A DNA stretch of 18,576 nt from Gemmatimonadota bacterium (GTDB taxonomy: Bacteria; Latescibacterota; UBA2968; UBA8231): positions 1 to 18,576 of the forward strand of contig PATE01000088.1 in NCBI GenBank assembly GCA_002712305.1, in the 5' to 3' direction. A program made the position numbers and the translations under genes. Shown here one piece after another: positions 1 through 7,647 of the stretch. Position 1 is the stretch's first letter, and each line of letters begins with the position of its first letter. The notes below the pieces were generated by a model. It searched no databases. It was not told the origin of the DNA and saw only the letters and a list, made by a program, of their open reading frames with translations.

Positions 1-1
1 A

Positions 2-1054
2 TACGGATTCTGCGTGATCGACAATGTCATTCCAGCCGACGAGGTGGATGGCATCCGCGAGGAAGTTGTGGGGGCGCGGTCCGCCGTAAAACAGAACCTG
101 GCGGGCATCACACAGCTGTTTGATCAGGGGGCAAGCGCCGAGGAATTGCTCGGAGGTCGGGCGGCGGCCAACAACGTGGAGTTGAGGCCGGTGCGGCGCG
201 TCGGGCACCCACCGAAACCTCCGAACGACATCATCTGGATGCCGCGTTACGCCCGACACCTGGCCCACCCGACGGTTACCGCCGTGGCACGCCACGTCCT
301 CGACGACCACCTGCGGATCGCCCAGTTGCAGCCGCGCTTCGTCGATGCGGACCCGGCGGCCGGTACCCAAGAAGATCATGGCAGGGCCAGACACCGCGGC
401 CGGGCTGACACTCGCGAATGGCACACGGACTGGCCGCACGACTTGTCCGCCTACGGTCATGACAATCCCAACGAGAACGCCGGATGTATCCGCCAGCCTT
501 TCCCCGACGTCACCATGTGCCTGGTGATGATCTGGTATCTGACCGATGTGGATGAAACCTCGGGCGGCACCTGGGTCGTACCGGGATCCCATAAGGACAT
601 ACGAAACCCGCGAGGGCCGGCTGACGACATGATTGTCTCGGCGCCCATCCCCGGCGATATGCAGGTAACTGCGCCGGCGGGATCTGTCTATATCCAGGAC
701 TCGCGTTGCTGGCATGCCTCCGCCATGCACAATCCCAGTGGCCACGCGAGGGTCGCCGTCGTCAACCGCTGGTGTCCCTGGTGGTTGTCCGTCGACGACT
801 TCGCACCAGGAGACAAGTTCAGCAGCAGTGTCGTATGTCGCCCGCTGGCGCACGCCGAGTACCTGGCCCTACCACCGGACCTCCAGCCGTTGATGCGTCA
901 TCTCTGCCCCGATGAACGCGATACGCTACAGCAACCGGTGCTCGATCGTGCTGGCGCAGCCGGTCAACGCACTGCAATGGGATTTCAGCAACTGGAAGGG
1001 GATCCCGATGCCCTGGCGCAGGCCAACGCTCACATCCGGGTCGCGATTCGCTGA
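2..1054 (+). CDS. PhyH-family Fe(II)/2-oxoglutarate dioxygenase, 5' end cut by window
   Basis: This is a non-haem iron and 2-oxoglutarate dependent oxygenase of the phytanoyl-CoA dioxygenase (PhyH) family, expected to hydroxylate a small organic molecule in the cytoplasm; the substrate cannot be read from sequence. The frame is open to the window edge and reads YGFCVIDNVIP before the first possible start (GTG at 14). That is the usual opening strand of PhyH proteins, so the true start lies upstream. Counting from GTG 14, the iron-binding HTD triad is at residues 137-139, the distal histidine at 234 (in CWHAS), and the 2-oxoglutarate-binding arginine is probably R246. A double-stranded beta-helix signature (GGTWVVPGSHK) lies between them. 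The gene is followed after 51 bases by a creatininase-family gene on the same strand, so the two are probably co-transcribed. Family assignment is firm; substrate is unknown. Confidence 0.88.
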   Translation, partial: YGFCVIDNVIPADEVDGIREEVVGARSAVKQNLAGITQLFDQGASAEELLGGRAAANNVELRPVRRVGHPPKPPNDIIWMPRYARHLAHPTVTAVARHVLDDHLRIAQLQPRFVDADPAAGTQEDHGRARHRGRADTREWHTDWPHDLSAYGHDNPNENAGCIRQPFPDVTMCLVMIWYLTDVDETSGGTWVVPGSHKDIRNPRGPADDMIVSAPIPGDMQVTAPAGSVYIQDSRCWHASAMHNPSGHARVAVVNRWCPWWLSVDDFAPGDKFSSSVVCRPLAHAEYLALPPDLQPLMRHLCPDERDTLQQPVLDRAGAAGQRTAMGFQQLEGDPDALAQANAHIRVAIR

Positions 1055-1105
1055 TGCAAGAATTGAACTTCACGCAGGTAGGCGTTATCAGAGAGGACGA
1101 CGACC

Positions 1106-1846
1106 ATGAAACTCGGTGAAATTACCTGGCCAGAATTGAAAGCGTTGGACAAGAGCAAAATGGTGCCAGTGTATCCGATCGCCTCATTCGAACAGCATGG
1201 GCCCCATCTGCCCTTCTTGACCGATACCCTGGAGACGCAGGAAATAGTCGACCGCCTGGACCAACGCCTGCCAGACGACGTTGTCTGCCTGCCGACTCAG
1301 TGGCTGGGCTACTCCTACCACCACCATCGCCTCGGCTGCCTTACAGCCACATCGGATACCCACATCAACCTCATGACCGAGACCGTCGCGTGCCTGCTCG
1401 ATTCCGGGTTTCCCCGGGTGATGATCGTCAATGGGCATGGGGGCAACGAAGCCGACATGGCCGTGACCCTGCAGAAGCTCAAGGAGCGATACGCCGACTC
1501 TCGCGTATTCGGTGTTTCATACTGGAAGGTGGCACACGAGCGCCTGGAAAAACTCAGGGAGGCAGGCCCGCACGGTTGGGGACACGCAGGTGAGATGGAG
1601 ACCTCCATGATGATGCAGATCCGCCCGGATCTGGTGAAGGCGGATCTACCCGGAATGGACGGTTCCCATCCCGAGTCAGCCCACGGTGATGATGTGGCTC
1701 AGTTTCTGCGCATGGACGAGATATCCGAACATGGAATCCACGGCGATCCGTCATTCGGCACCAAGCAGAAGGGAGACCGCATGCTGGACGCAGCCGCCGA
1801 CGCCTTGGTCGAAGTCGTCAGAGACATTCAGGAGGGCCGGCTATAG
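1106..1846 (+). CDS. Creatininase-family metal-dependent amidohydrolase (copy 1)
   Basis: A 246-residue member of the creatininase / creatinine amidohydrolase family, which opens cyclic or linear amide bonds with two metal ions. The family also includes formamide hydrolases of pterin and flavin pathways and the peptidase MftE, so creatinine need not be the substrate. The metal ligands sit where the family has them: E29 and H31 in EQHGPHLP, D40 in LTD, H111 in VNGHGGN, and E163 or E165 in GHAGEMET. Length fits the family (about 240-270). The ATG at 1106 is preceded by a good ribosome binding site, GAGAGGA at 1091-1097. No signal peptide is visible, so the enzyme is cytoplasmic. It follows a PhyH dioxygenase on the same strand; a second family member lies at 7648-8538, also beside a PhyH gene. 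The specific reaction is not known. Confidence 0.9.
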   Translation: MKLGEITWPELKALDKSKMVPVYPIASFEQHGPHLPFLTDTLETQEIVDRLDQRLPDDVVCLPTQWLGYSYHHHRLGCLTATSDTHINLMTETVACLLDSGFPRVMIVNGHGGNEADMAVTLQKLKERYADSRVFGVSYWKVAHERLEKLREAGPHGWGHAGEMETSMMMQIRPDLVKADLPGMDGSHPESAHGDDVAQFLRMDEISEHGIHGDPSFGTKQKGDRMLDAAADALVEVVRDIQEGRL

Positions 1847-1861
1847 GCTGTCATCCACAGC
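1847..1861 (+). terminator. Weak hairpin directly after the creatininase stop
   Basis: GCTGT at 1847-1851 and ACAGC at 1857-1861 form a perfect 5-bp stem with a 5-base loop immediately after the TAG stop. It lies in the 65-base gap between convergent genes, where a terminator is expected. There is no run of T after it, so it is not a convincing intrinsic terminator. Confidence 0.2.
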
Positions 1862-1911
1862 TTCACCGATGATCACGGCAACCATCAGCGCCGGCCGCAG
1901 CGCATCCACTC

Positions 1912-3246
1912 TTAGAAGGGCCACTCCTTCAGCGCGCACCGTGTCTGGTCCACAAGCCGCAGGGTGTGGTCTTGGGTCATCGGCAGCGACAGACATCCGC
2001 CGACGCGCGTAGTGATGCCGTGGTTCATCATCCAGAAGTTCAGCCAGCGATGTTTCTCCCCTGAGTCCAGGGCTGCCTGCCGGTAGTTCTGGGGCGCGCG
2101 ATCCAGGAAGTAGATCCGGAACATCGATCCAGCGACGACGACGCTAGCCTCGACGTCAGCTGAACGGAAGGACTCCTCCAGTTCCGTTCCCAGGTTCTGG
2201 GCCAAGTGGTTCATTGCCGCGTACGCCTCCGCCGTCATCTGCTGCAGCGTCGCCAGCCCGGCGATGGCGACCAGCGGATTCCCGTTGTATGTGCCGGACT
2301 GAGGAATCCCAGGCGATCGACCTGTAGGATCGTAGATCGACATGACGTCCTCGCGCCCGCCGAAGGCGCCGCCCGGTGTGCCGCCGGCGATCACCTTGGC
2401 CAGACAGGTCAGGTCGGGGTCAATCCCGTAGGCTCCCTGGGTTCCGCCAAAGCCAAGGCGGAAGGAGACGATCTCATCGAAGATCAGCAGCTGGCCCAGA
2501 GAGGTCGTGATCTCGCGCAGGGATTCGAGGAATCCCGGTTGTGGAAAGGCGAGACCCGCCGCAGTGGACAACGGATCGACGATCACCGCCGCCAGCTCTC
2601 CGGAATGAGCTCGGAGGATCGCCTCGCAGGCTACCGGATCGTTGAAGGGCAACACGACGACCGATTCCGCAGTACCCGGTGCCAGCCCTCCGGAAGACAG
2701 CACGGAACGAGGATCGTCCTCCGGTCCGAGGTCGGGCCCCAGAGCAGGCATGTAGCTGATCATCGCTGGATCATCGATGCCGTGGTAGGCACCTTCGAAC
2801 TTGGCGATTTTCGGCTTCCCCGTAAAAGCGCGAGCCACCCGGATCGCATTGAGCACCGCTTCCGTCCCCGAGCTACAGAATCGCAGACGCTCGAGGGAGG
2901 GCAGGCGACTGCGCAGCAGTTCCGCCAGCTCGATCTCGAGCTCGGTGGGCCCGAAGAACGCGGTTCCCAGCGCCGCTCGATCCTGCAGTGCGGCGACGAT
3001 GGACGGATGCGCATGGCCGATGATCAACGCTGTCGCATTGTTGACGAAGTCGAGCCGCTCGTTGCCATCGACGTCGGTGACACAGGCACCTGCGCCACTG
3101 AGCGAGTAGACGGGAAAGGGATCGACATACACGCCGGTTCGAGTGTTGCCACCGGGCAGTGAAGCCTGCGCACGGGTGAACAGCTCGAGGGATTGGGGGT
3201 TCCGGGTGCGATAAGTGGAAACCAGCTGGTCGATCGTGATAGTCAC
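1912..3246 (-). CDS. Class III aminotransferase, glutamate-1-semialdehyde aminomutase-like
   Basis: A 444-residue PLP enzyme of the class III (fold type I) aminotransferases, closest in motif pattern to glutamate-1-semialdehyde 2,1-aminomutase. Visible landmarks are the phosphate-binding CSSGTEA (residues 124-130), YHG (154-156), the cofactor-contacting pair D257-E258 in IFDEIVSF, and the Schiff-base lysine K284 in LAKVIAGGTPGGAFGG. Length matches the family (about 430-450). The start is GTG at 3246: an in-frame TGA lies 7-9 bases upstream of it, and AAGGA precedes it by about 10 bases. It stands alone on the minus strand, convergent with the creatininase gene and divergent from the LamG gene, with no other haem-pathway gene next to it. 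A role in haem synthesis is therefore not implied; many paralogues in uncultured bacteria act on other amino or keto acids. Confidence 0.92.
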   Translation of the reverse strand: MTITIDQLVSTYRTRNPQSLELFTRAQASLPGGNTRTGVYVDPFPVYSLSGAGACVTDVDGNERLDFVNNATALIIGHAHPSIVAALQDRAALGTAFFGPTELEIELAELLRSRLPSLERLRFCSSGTEAVLNAIRVARAFTGKPKIAKFEGAYHGIDDPAMISYMPALGPDLGPEDDPRSVLSSGGLAPGTAESVVVLPFNDPVACEAILRAHSGELAAVIVDPLSTAAGLAFPQPGFLESLREITTSLGQLLIFDEIVSFRLGFGGTQGAYGIDPDLTCLAKVIAGGTPGGAFGGREDVMSIYDPTGRSPGIPQSGTYNGNPLVAIAGLATLQQMTAEAYAAMNHLAQNLGTELEESFRSADVEASVVVAGSMFRIYFLDRAPQNYRQAALDSGEKHRWLNFWMMNHGITTRVGGCLSLPMTQDHTLRLVDQTRCALKEWPF

Positions 3247-3394
3247 TGGCGTTCATTCCTTTTCGAACCGGTGTATGGAGCCGTACCGCCAAGGGTGATG
3301 CCGATCCGCCGGCGGCCCCCCCCCGGTTGGACCAACTCGAATCCTAATCCTATCGTTGTCACGGAAATCATCCAAAACATGCGGTAACTCTTAC
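3247..3394. promoter_or_regulatory. Divergent intergenic region with palindromes
   Basis: This 148-base gap separates the aminotransferase (minus) from the LamG gene (plus) and should hold both promoters. It contains a 10-bp perfect palindrome CCGCCGGCGG at 3306-3315, a run of nine C at 3316-3324, an odd-length palindrome GTTGGACCAAC at 3326-3336, and a tandem AATCCT repeat at 3340-3351. The second palindrome has the shape of a dimeric regulator site, but no regulator gene is present. I see no convincing -35/-10 pair. Confidence 0.35.
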
Positions 3395-5125
3395 ATGCAA
3401 TCGGATCCGCTGAAAAACGGGCTGGTAGGCCACTGGAAATTCGTCGGAGACGCCCGGGATCACTCCGGGCACGAGAACCACGGACGTCCGCATGGCGTGG
3501 ACTTTTCGGCGCCGGGCCGGTCGGGCAAACCCGGTACGGCTGCCCGTTTCAACGGGGTGGACGATTGCATCGAGGTAAAGCATCACCCCACTCTTTCCCT
3601 TGGAAACAAGGATTTCTCGATCGCCACGTGGGTGCGGCTCGATGAGGCGCATGACGATGTGATCGGCGACATCGCCGGCAAATACGACCCGGTCGAGCGC
3701 CGCGGCTTCAACTTCTACGTCACCGCCAGTTCCTCCGGCTACAATTCCCACGGCGACAGCCGCCACCTCCATTTCGGCATCGACAACGCCATGGAGGAGT
3801 CCTGGCGCGACTGCGGCGCCCTGCATCCAACCAATACATTTGTCTCCTCCCTCACTGCCCACGACGGCCGCCTCTATGCGGCCCAGGCCGACGCCCTGGG
3901 AGACGGGTCAGATTCCTGCCACGTCTACGCATATGCCGGCGGCCACGAATGGGAGGACTGCGGCCGGGTTTCGGACGACCTTCGCCAGCGTTCGGCCTAT
4001 TCCCTCATCGCCCACAGAGGCCATCTCTATTGTGGGACCGGACAGCAGGATTGGCAGGCCGCTGGTCCCGAGCTCTGCAATTTTTCTCATGTGTATCGCT
4101 ATGTCGGCGGACGGGAGTGGGAGGATCTGGGCCAGGTGGGACGGAACTATCGCATCCTCGGGCTGGCCTCCTACAAGGGCGACCTCTACTGCGGCACCGA
4201 CGTTTCCCACCCACAGGTCTTCCCCGACTCGGGCAATGTATTTCGCTACGCCGGCGGCCAGCAATGGGAGGACTGCGGCCGCCTGGGCGAGCAGGTCCAC
4301 ACATTCGCACTGATGGTTCACAACGGCGAACTCTTCGGCGGATGCATGGGCGAAATATACCGTTATCTCGGTGACCGAAACTGGGAGTACCTCGGACAAC
4401 CGTTAGGCAACACCCAGGTTCATTGCCTGGAAGTATACCGTGGCGATCTGTGGGCGGGAACGTGGCCCCAGGGATACGTTCTCCGCTACCACCACGGCCA
4501 GACATGGGAAAATGGCGGTGTCGTCGGCGAGCGCCACGAGCGCACCACGGACCCGGTGAACGAGATCAACGACCTTACGGTCCACAATGGCTCGTTCTTC
4601 GCCGGCGTGATTCCCAGGGGCGAAGTCTGTCGCTACGAAGGGGGTCGGCAGTGGCGTGTCGTGCGACGGCTGCTGGCCAACCCCGACTACGACCCCCACC
4701 AACTCGATTCGTGGGCTCGGGTACCCAGCATTGCCGCCTTCGACGGCAAACTGTTCGCGTCGACCGGAACCTGCAGAGGCTGTCCACAGGAGCGTCCTCA
4801 CCACGAGGCCGGGCGCATCTATTCTACCCAGATTGGCAGAGCCGTATCCTGGGACCGCGACATGGGCTCTGGCTGGAACCATGTGGCCGCGGTCAGGGAG
4901 AACGACCGACTGCGCCTCTATCTGAATGGCCACCAGGTAGCGTGTTCTGATTCAATTCCAGCCAGCTGCTACGACCTCGACACGGCCGTTCCTATGTATC
5001 TCGGCTTTGGATCTGTGGACTACTTCTCCGGGGACATGGAGGACGTGCGCATGTATTGTCGGGCACTTCATCGCGAAGATGTGGCGACTCTGGCCAGTCA
5101 ATCAGCGGGCGACTCGCCATGGTGA
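3395..5125 (+). CDS. LamG (concanavalin A-like) domain protein with a seven-repeat propeller-like insert
   Basis: A 576-residue protein with an unusual layout. Residues about 8-130 are the N-terminal half of a LamG jellyroll (GLVGHWKF, ARFNGVDDCIEV, FSIATWVRLDE). Residues about 484-567 are its C-terminal half (WNHVAAVRENDRLRLYLNG, GDMEDVRMYCRAL). Between them are seven tandem units with the consensus Y-R-Y-x-G-G-x-x-W-x-D-x-G followed by x-x-G-x-L-Y-x-G-T; the second element recurs at residues 155-163, 207-215, 260-268, 309-317, 348-356, 397-405 and 449-457. Seven such four-strand units suggest a seven-bladed beta-propeller. LamG and propeller domains usually bind glycans or proteins, so a sugar-binding or surface role is inferred. 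I chose ATG 3395 because LamG starts right after it; an in-frame TTG at 3356 is also possible. Neither start shows a clear ribosome binding site or signal peptide, which is odd for a presumed surface protein. A PhyH gene follows 31 bases downstream. Confidence 0.82.
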   Translation: MQSDPLKNGLVGHWKFVGDARDHSGHENHGRPHGVDFSAPGRSGKPGTAARFNGVDDCIEVKHHPTLSLGNKDFSIATWVRLDEAHDDVIGDIAGKYDPVERRGFNFYVTASSSGYNSHGDSRHLHFGIDNAMEESWRDCGALHPTNTFVSSLTAHDGRLYAAQADALGDGSDSCHVYAYAGGHEWEDCGRVSDDLRQRSAYSLIAHRGHLYCGTGQQDWQAAGPELCNFSHVYRYVGGREWEDLGQVGRNYRILGLASYKGDLYCGTDVSHPQVFPDSGNVFRYAGGQQWEDCGRLGEQVHTFALMVHNGELFGGCMGEIYRYLGDRNWEYLGQPLGNTQVHCLEVYRGDLWAGTWPQGYVLRYHHGQTWENGGVVGERHERTTDPVNEINDLTVHNGSFFAGVIPRGEVCRYEGGRQWRVVRRLLANPDYDPHQLDSWARVPSIAAFDGKLFASTGTCRGCPQERPHHEAGRIYSTQIGRAVSWDRDMGSGWNHVAAVRENDRLRLYLNGHQVACSDSIPASCYDLDTAVPMYLGFGSVDYFSGDMEDVRMYCRALHREDVATLASQSAGDSPW

Positions 5126-5156
5126 AGATGAAAGCTTTGCCTGGATTTGCTGCCAA

Positions 5157-5921
5157 ATGACGAATCGTAGCGCCATCGACGTGAGGCAGATCGTTCGATC
5201 GCTCCAAACGGATGGCGTCACACTGGTCGAGAACCAGTTGACCGACGACCAGTGTCAGCAGGCACTGGATGGAATCGAGTGGGGACTGCAGAACAAAGCG
5301 GGACCGCAGCCACTCCAGCGTCAACGTACGTATGAATGGTTCCGTGAGTTTCCGATCTTCGTCGAACTGATTGAAAACCCTCTGGTCATACAGATCGCAG
5401 ACGCCTGCCTAGGACAAGAATACCACCTGATCTGCGCGGAGATAACAAGGAACGAAAAGGACAACCACTACCTTGAAGCCGTAAAGAAAACTCACCAGGA
5501 CCACTGTTTCTTCCCCGAGCAATCTGACCTGCTCACCCAGATGCAAACACGGATGTTTGGCTTCACGGCTCAGTGGGTCGTTCTCGACATTCCTCCAGAA
5601 ATGGGCCCGACAGAGTTCATCCCGGGATCGCAAAGATCCGGCCAGCGACACACTAACGAGATCGCTCCGTCGGATTTCTCCTTCAGAAGTCATTTTCCAA
5701 GAGGCAGTCTTGTGTTGTATGACCATCGCGTCTGGCATCGAGGAACCGACAATCACTCGGAAACCGCCAGAGACCTGCCACAGAACTGCTATGCACTTCA
5801 CGCCGTGGACAAAGTTCAGATCATGACCACGTGCGAAGATGGAGCCGAGATCTACGTCCCTTGTAGCGAACTGCTTGAATCGGGCAGTGATACGATTCGG
5901 AAGCTGCTCTCACCCGTCTGA
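5157..5921 (+). CDS. PhyH-family Fe(II)/2-oxoglutarate dioxygenase
   Basis: A 254-residue PhyH-type oxygenase. The iron triad is HQD at residues 113-115 with the distal histidine H194 (in VWHRG), and R205 is the likely 2-oxoglutarate anchor. The family's opening segment is seen at about residues 10-30 (DGVTLVENQLTDDQCQQAL) and the mid-domain GPTEFIPGSQR follows. The frame is open further upstream to 5007, but that stretch overlaps the end of the LamG gene and is unlike PhyH proteins, so I place the start at ATG 5157, 31 bases after the LamG stop; its ribosome binding site is weak. The close spacing suggests one transcript with the LamG gene. It differs clearly from the other two PhyH proteins in the window around the metal ligands, so these are separate subfamilies and not recent duplicates. 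Substrate unknown. Confidence 0.88.
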   Translation: MTNRSAIDVRQIVRSLQTDGVTLVENQLTDDQCQQALDGIEWGLQNKAGPQPLQRQRTYEWFREFPIFVELIENPLVIQIADACLGQEYHLICAEITRNEKDNHYLEAVKKTHQDHCFFPEQSDLLTQMQTRMFGFTAQWVVLDIPPEMGPTEFIPGSQRSGQRHTNEIAPSDFSFRSHFPRGSLVLYDHRVWHRGTDNHSETARDLPQNCYALHAVDKVQIMTTCEDGAEIYVPCSELLESGSDTIRKLLSPV

Positions 5922-6019
5922 GTTCGCGCAAGACACCTCGCCGGTCTCATCCACCCAGGTCCACGGTGTAGCGCACTTGCTCGTGGGTGCCGCCCGGAAT
6001 CTTGGACTAAGCTCGTTGG

Positions 6020-7480
6020 CTACCGTCCCTGCCGCGCCAGGGCGGTCTGCGCCCAGAATCGCAGGTATTCGCTGTCTTCGGTTTGAGCCTGTTGCAGTGG
6101 ACCGATCAACGTGTCGGGCAGGTCTCCCAGTTTGGCCAGAGCGGACGCCGCGTTTTCTCGCAGAGGGTCTTTGCCCAAGGACCAGGCCGTCACCGGGCGT
6201 GTGTCGGTCAGGGTGTCGGCAAGTGCCCCCGCGGTGTTGCCATCCTGAGTGGTGATGTTGCCCAAAGCCTGGGCCGCATTGCGTGCGACCCACTCGTTTG
6301 GATCCGCCAGGGCAACGGTCATGGCCGACGAGGCACTGTCAGCGTTGAGACCCATGCAGCCCAGGGCAGCCACCGCGGCTGCACGGACATACCAATCCGA
6401 GTGGTCCAACGCCGCACTCAGCCCCGGAGCGGCCGCACCGCCGGCGGCGGCCAGGCCGAAGGTCAGATCAAGCTGGCTGGGGTTGGTAAAGTCGCCCCGC
6501 TGGAGGTTTGCTTCCCACTTCTCAGCCGCTTCGTTCTTCAGTCCCTCCAGCAAAAGCGGCACACCGTCGGCGACACCAGAGCCTAAGGCATAGGCGGCGT
6601 TGAGGCGGACCACTTCGTCCGGATCGGTCAGCGCGGCGGCCAGTTCCGTGGCAGCAGACTGAGCTTCCGGACCATAGAGGCCGAGGTCTTCGGCTGCGCA
6701 CCTGCGCTCGAGCAGATCCGGGCTCTTGAGGCTTGCGATCTCTTGAGGGCTTGGAGCTCCTGCGGCATAGACGATGTCGTCTGTACCACCCCTATACCAG
6801 TGCCATATGTGCTGCCACAGATTGCGGTGCGGGAAGAGTTGGTGTGCCTGCGGAGACCAGTGAGGGGTGGTATGGTCCCAGGTCGGACCACGAGGCTCTT
6901 CCGTGCGGGTGTACAGGAACTTGAGCATGAAGCGCGTGCGGTCACTGGTATTGGCAGTGGCCTGATGCCAGACCTCATAGTGGGTGAGGACAACGGTGCC
7001 CGCGTCGACGTGCAGATTGAGCCCCGGCAGATCCGGCCGGGACTCCATGTAGTACTGTGTCCCCGGCTGGATGGCCGTGGGGCCCATTGCAGGGCTGACC
7101 TGCTGCGGATAGTAGAAGAGCAGCAAGGTGCGGGTTCGGTGGTAGCGCATATTGCCGCCCAACGGGTAGTCCTTGTGCCAGCCCTGGGCGTCTTTGCCGG
7201 GTCCCCAATTGTGGCAGGCGCAGTGCCGGTCCAACACGTGGTTGGCGCCTATCAGGCTGGTCAGCGCACCCGTAACTTCCGGGGCGTTGAGGACATCATT
7301 GATGTAGGGTGCCCGATCGAGCAGGTCATTGCCCGGGTTGCCGTGGCGCTCGATCATAGCCGTGAGGCGGTTGTACGCGTCCTGGTGAAAGGCCTCGGTC
7401 AGGTTTTCCGGTTTCAGGACCAGATAACCGTTGATGATGAAGTCCTGCATGGCTTGGTCGTTGAGCAGGTAAGAACTCAT
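6020..7480 (-). CDS. PhyH-family dioxygenase fused to C-terminal HEAT-like repeats
   Basis: A 486-residue two-part protein. Residues about 8-200 are a PhyH dioxygenase: opening segment FIINGYLVLKPENL (14-27), iron ligands H102 and D104 in WHKDYP, distal H172 in VWHQA, and R181 or R183 as the 2-oxoglutarate anchor. A tryptophan- and histidine-rich linker (about 200-245) follows. Residues about 248-485 are helical HEAT/PBS-lyase-like repeats, recognised by recurring units such as DEVVRLNAAYALG, WYVRAAAVAALG, EWVARNAAQALGN and LRENAASALAKLG. Plain PhyH enzymes are about 250-300 residues, so the repeat tail is an addition, probably for binding a protein or positioning a large substrate. The start is ATG 7480 with GGAG a short way upstream. 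No signal peptide is visible. It is convergent with the previous PhyH gene and divergent from a creatininase-family gene. Confidence 0.88.
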   Translation of the reverse strand: MSSYLLNDQAMQDFIINGYLVLKPENLTEAFHQDAYNRLTAMIERHGNPGNDLLDRAPYINDVLNAPEVTGALTSLIGANHVLDRHCACHNWGPGKDAQGWHKDYPLGGNMRYHRTRTLLLFYYPQQVSPAMGPTAIQPGTQYYMESRPDLPGLNLHVDAGTVVLTHYEVWHQATANTSDRTRFMLKFLYTRTEEPRGPTWDHTTPHWSPQAHQLFPHRNLWQHIWHWYRGGTDDIVYAAGAPSPQEIASLKSPDLLERRCAAEDLGLYGPEAQSAATELAAALTDPDEVVRLNAAYALGSGVADGVPLLLEGLKNEAAEKWEANLQRGDFTNPSQLDLTFGLAAAGGAAAPGLSAALDHSDWYVRAAAVAALGCMGLNADSASSAMTVALADPNEWVARNAAQALGNITTQDGNTAGALADTLTDTRPVTAWSLGKDPLRENAASALAKLGDLPDTLIGPLQQAQTEDSEYLRFWAQTALARQGR

Positions 7481-7647
7481 CTGACGTGGTCTCCGTTTTC
7501 ATGATCGTGCTCTTGAGTCTTATTTGGAGCTATATATAGGCCTCTTGGGGAGGGGGCAAGTAATGTGGTGGACACGTAATTGGAGCGATGAGCCCTCGAT
7601 CACGAGGGGTCAACTGACACAACTGATCCGACAGAAAGAGGATGACA
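7481..7647. promoter_or_regulatory. Divergent promoter region between PhyH-HEAT and creatininase genes
   Basis: This 167-base gap must serve two diverging genes. For the minus gene there is a possible sigma-70-like promoter: TTGCCC (7559-7554), a 17-base spacer, and TATATA (7536-7531), about 50 bases before the ATG at 7480. The -10 lies in a 10-bp palindrome CTATATATAG at 7530-7539, which stands out in otherwise GC-rich DNA and could act in both directions. On the plus strand TTGAGT at 7513-7518 is only 12-14 bases from it, too close for a good promoter. Confidence 0.35.

Noticed and set aside
2206-3162. A 318-codon open frame on the plus strand inside the aminotransferase.
   Set aside because: The minus-strand aminotransferase has all catalytic motifs; the plus-strand product is arginine- and glutamine-rich with no family pattern.
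5947-6009. A 19-codon stop-to-stop stretch on the minus strand just past the PhyH-HEAT stop reads SKIPGGTHEQVRYTVDLGG, which looks like a protein C-terminus.
   Set aside because: It has no start codon, is enclosed by stops and is too short to assign; it may be a remnant or chance.
6743-7504. A 253-codon open frame on the plus strand opposite the PhyH-HEAT gene.
   Set aside because: The minus frame holds the complete PhyH active site and repeats; the plus frame has no recognisable domain.
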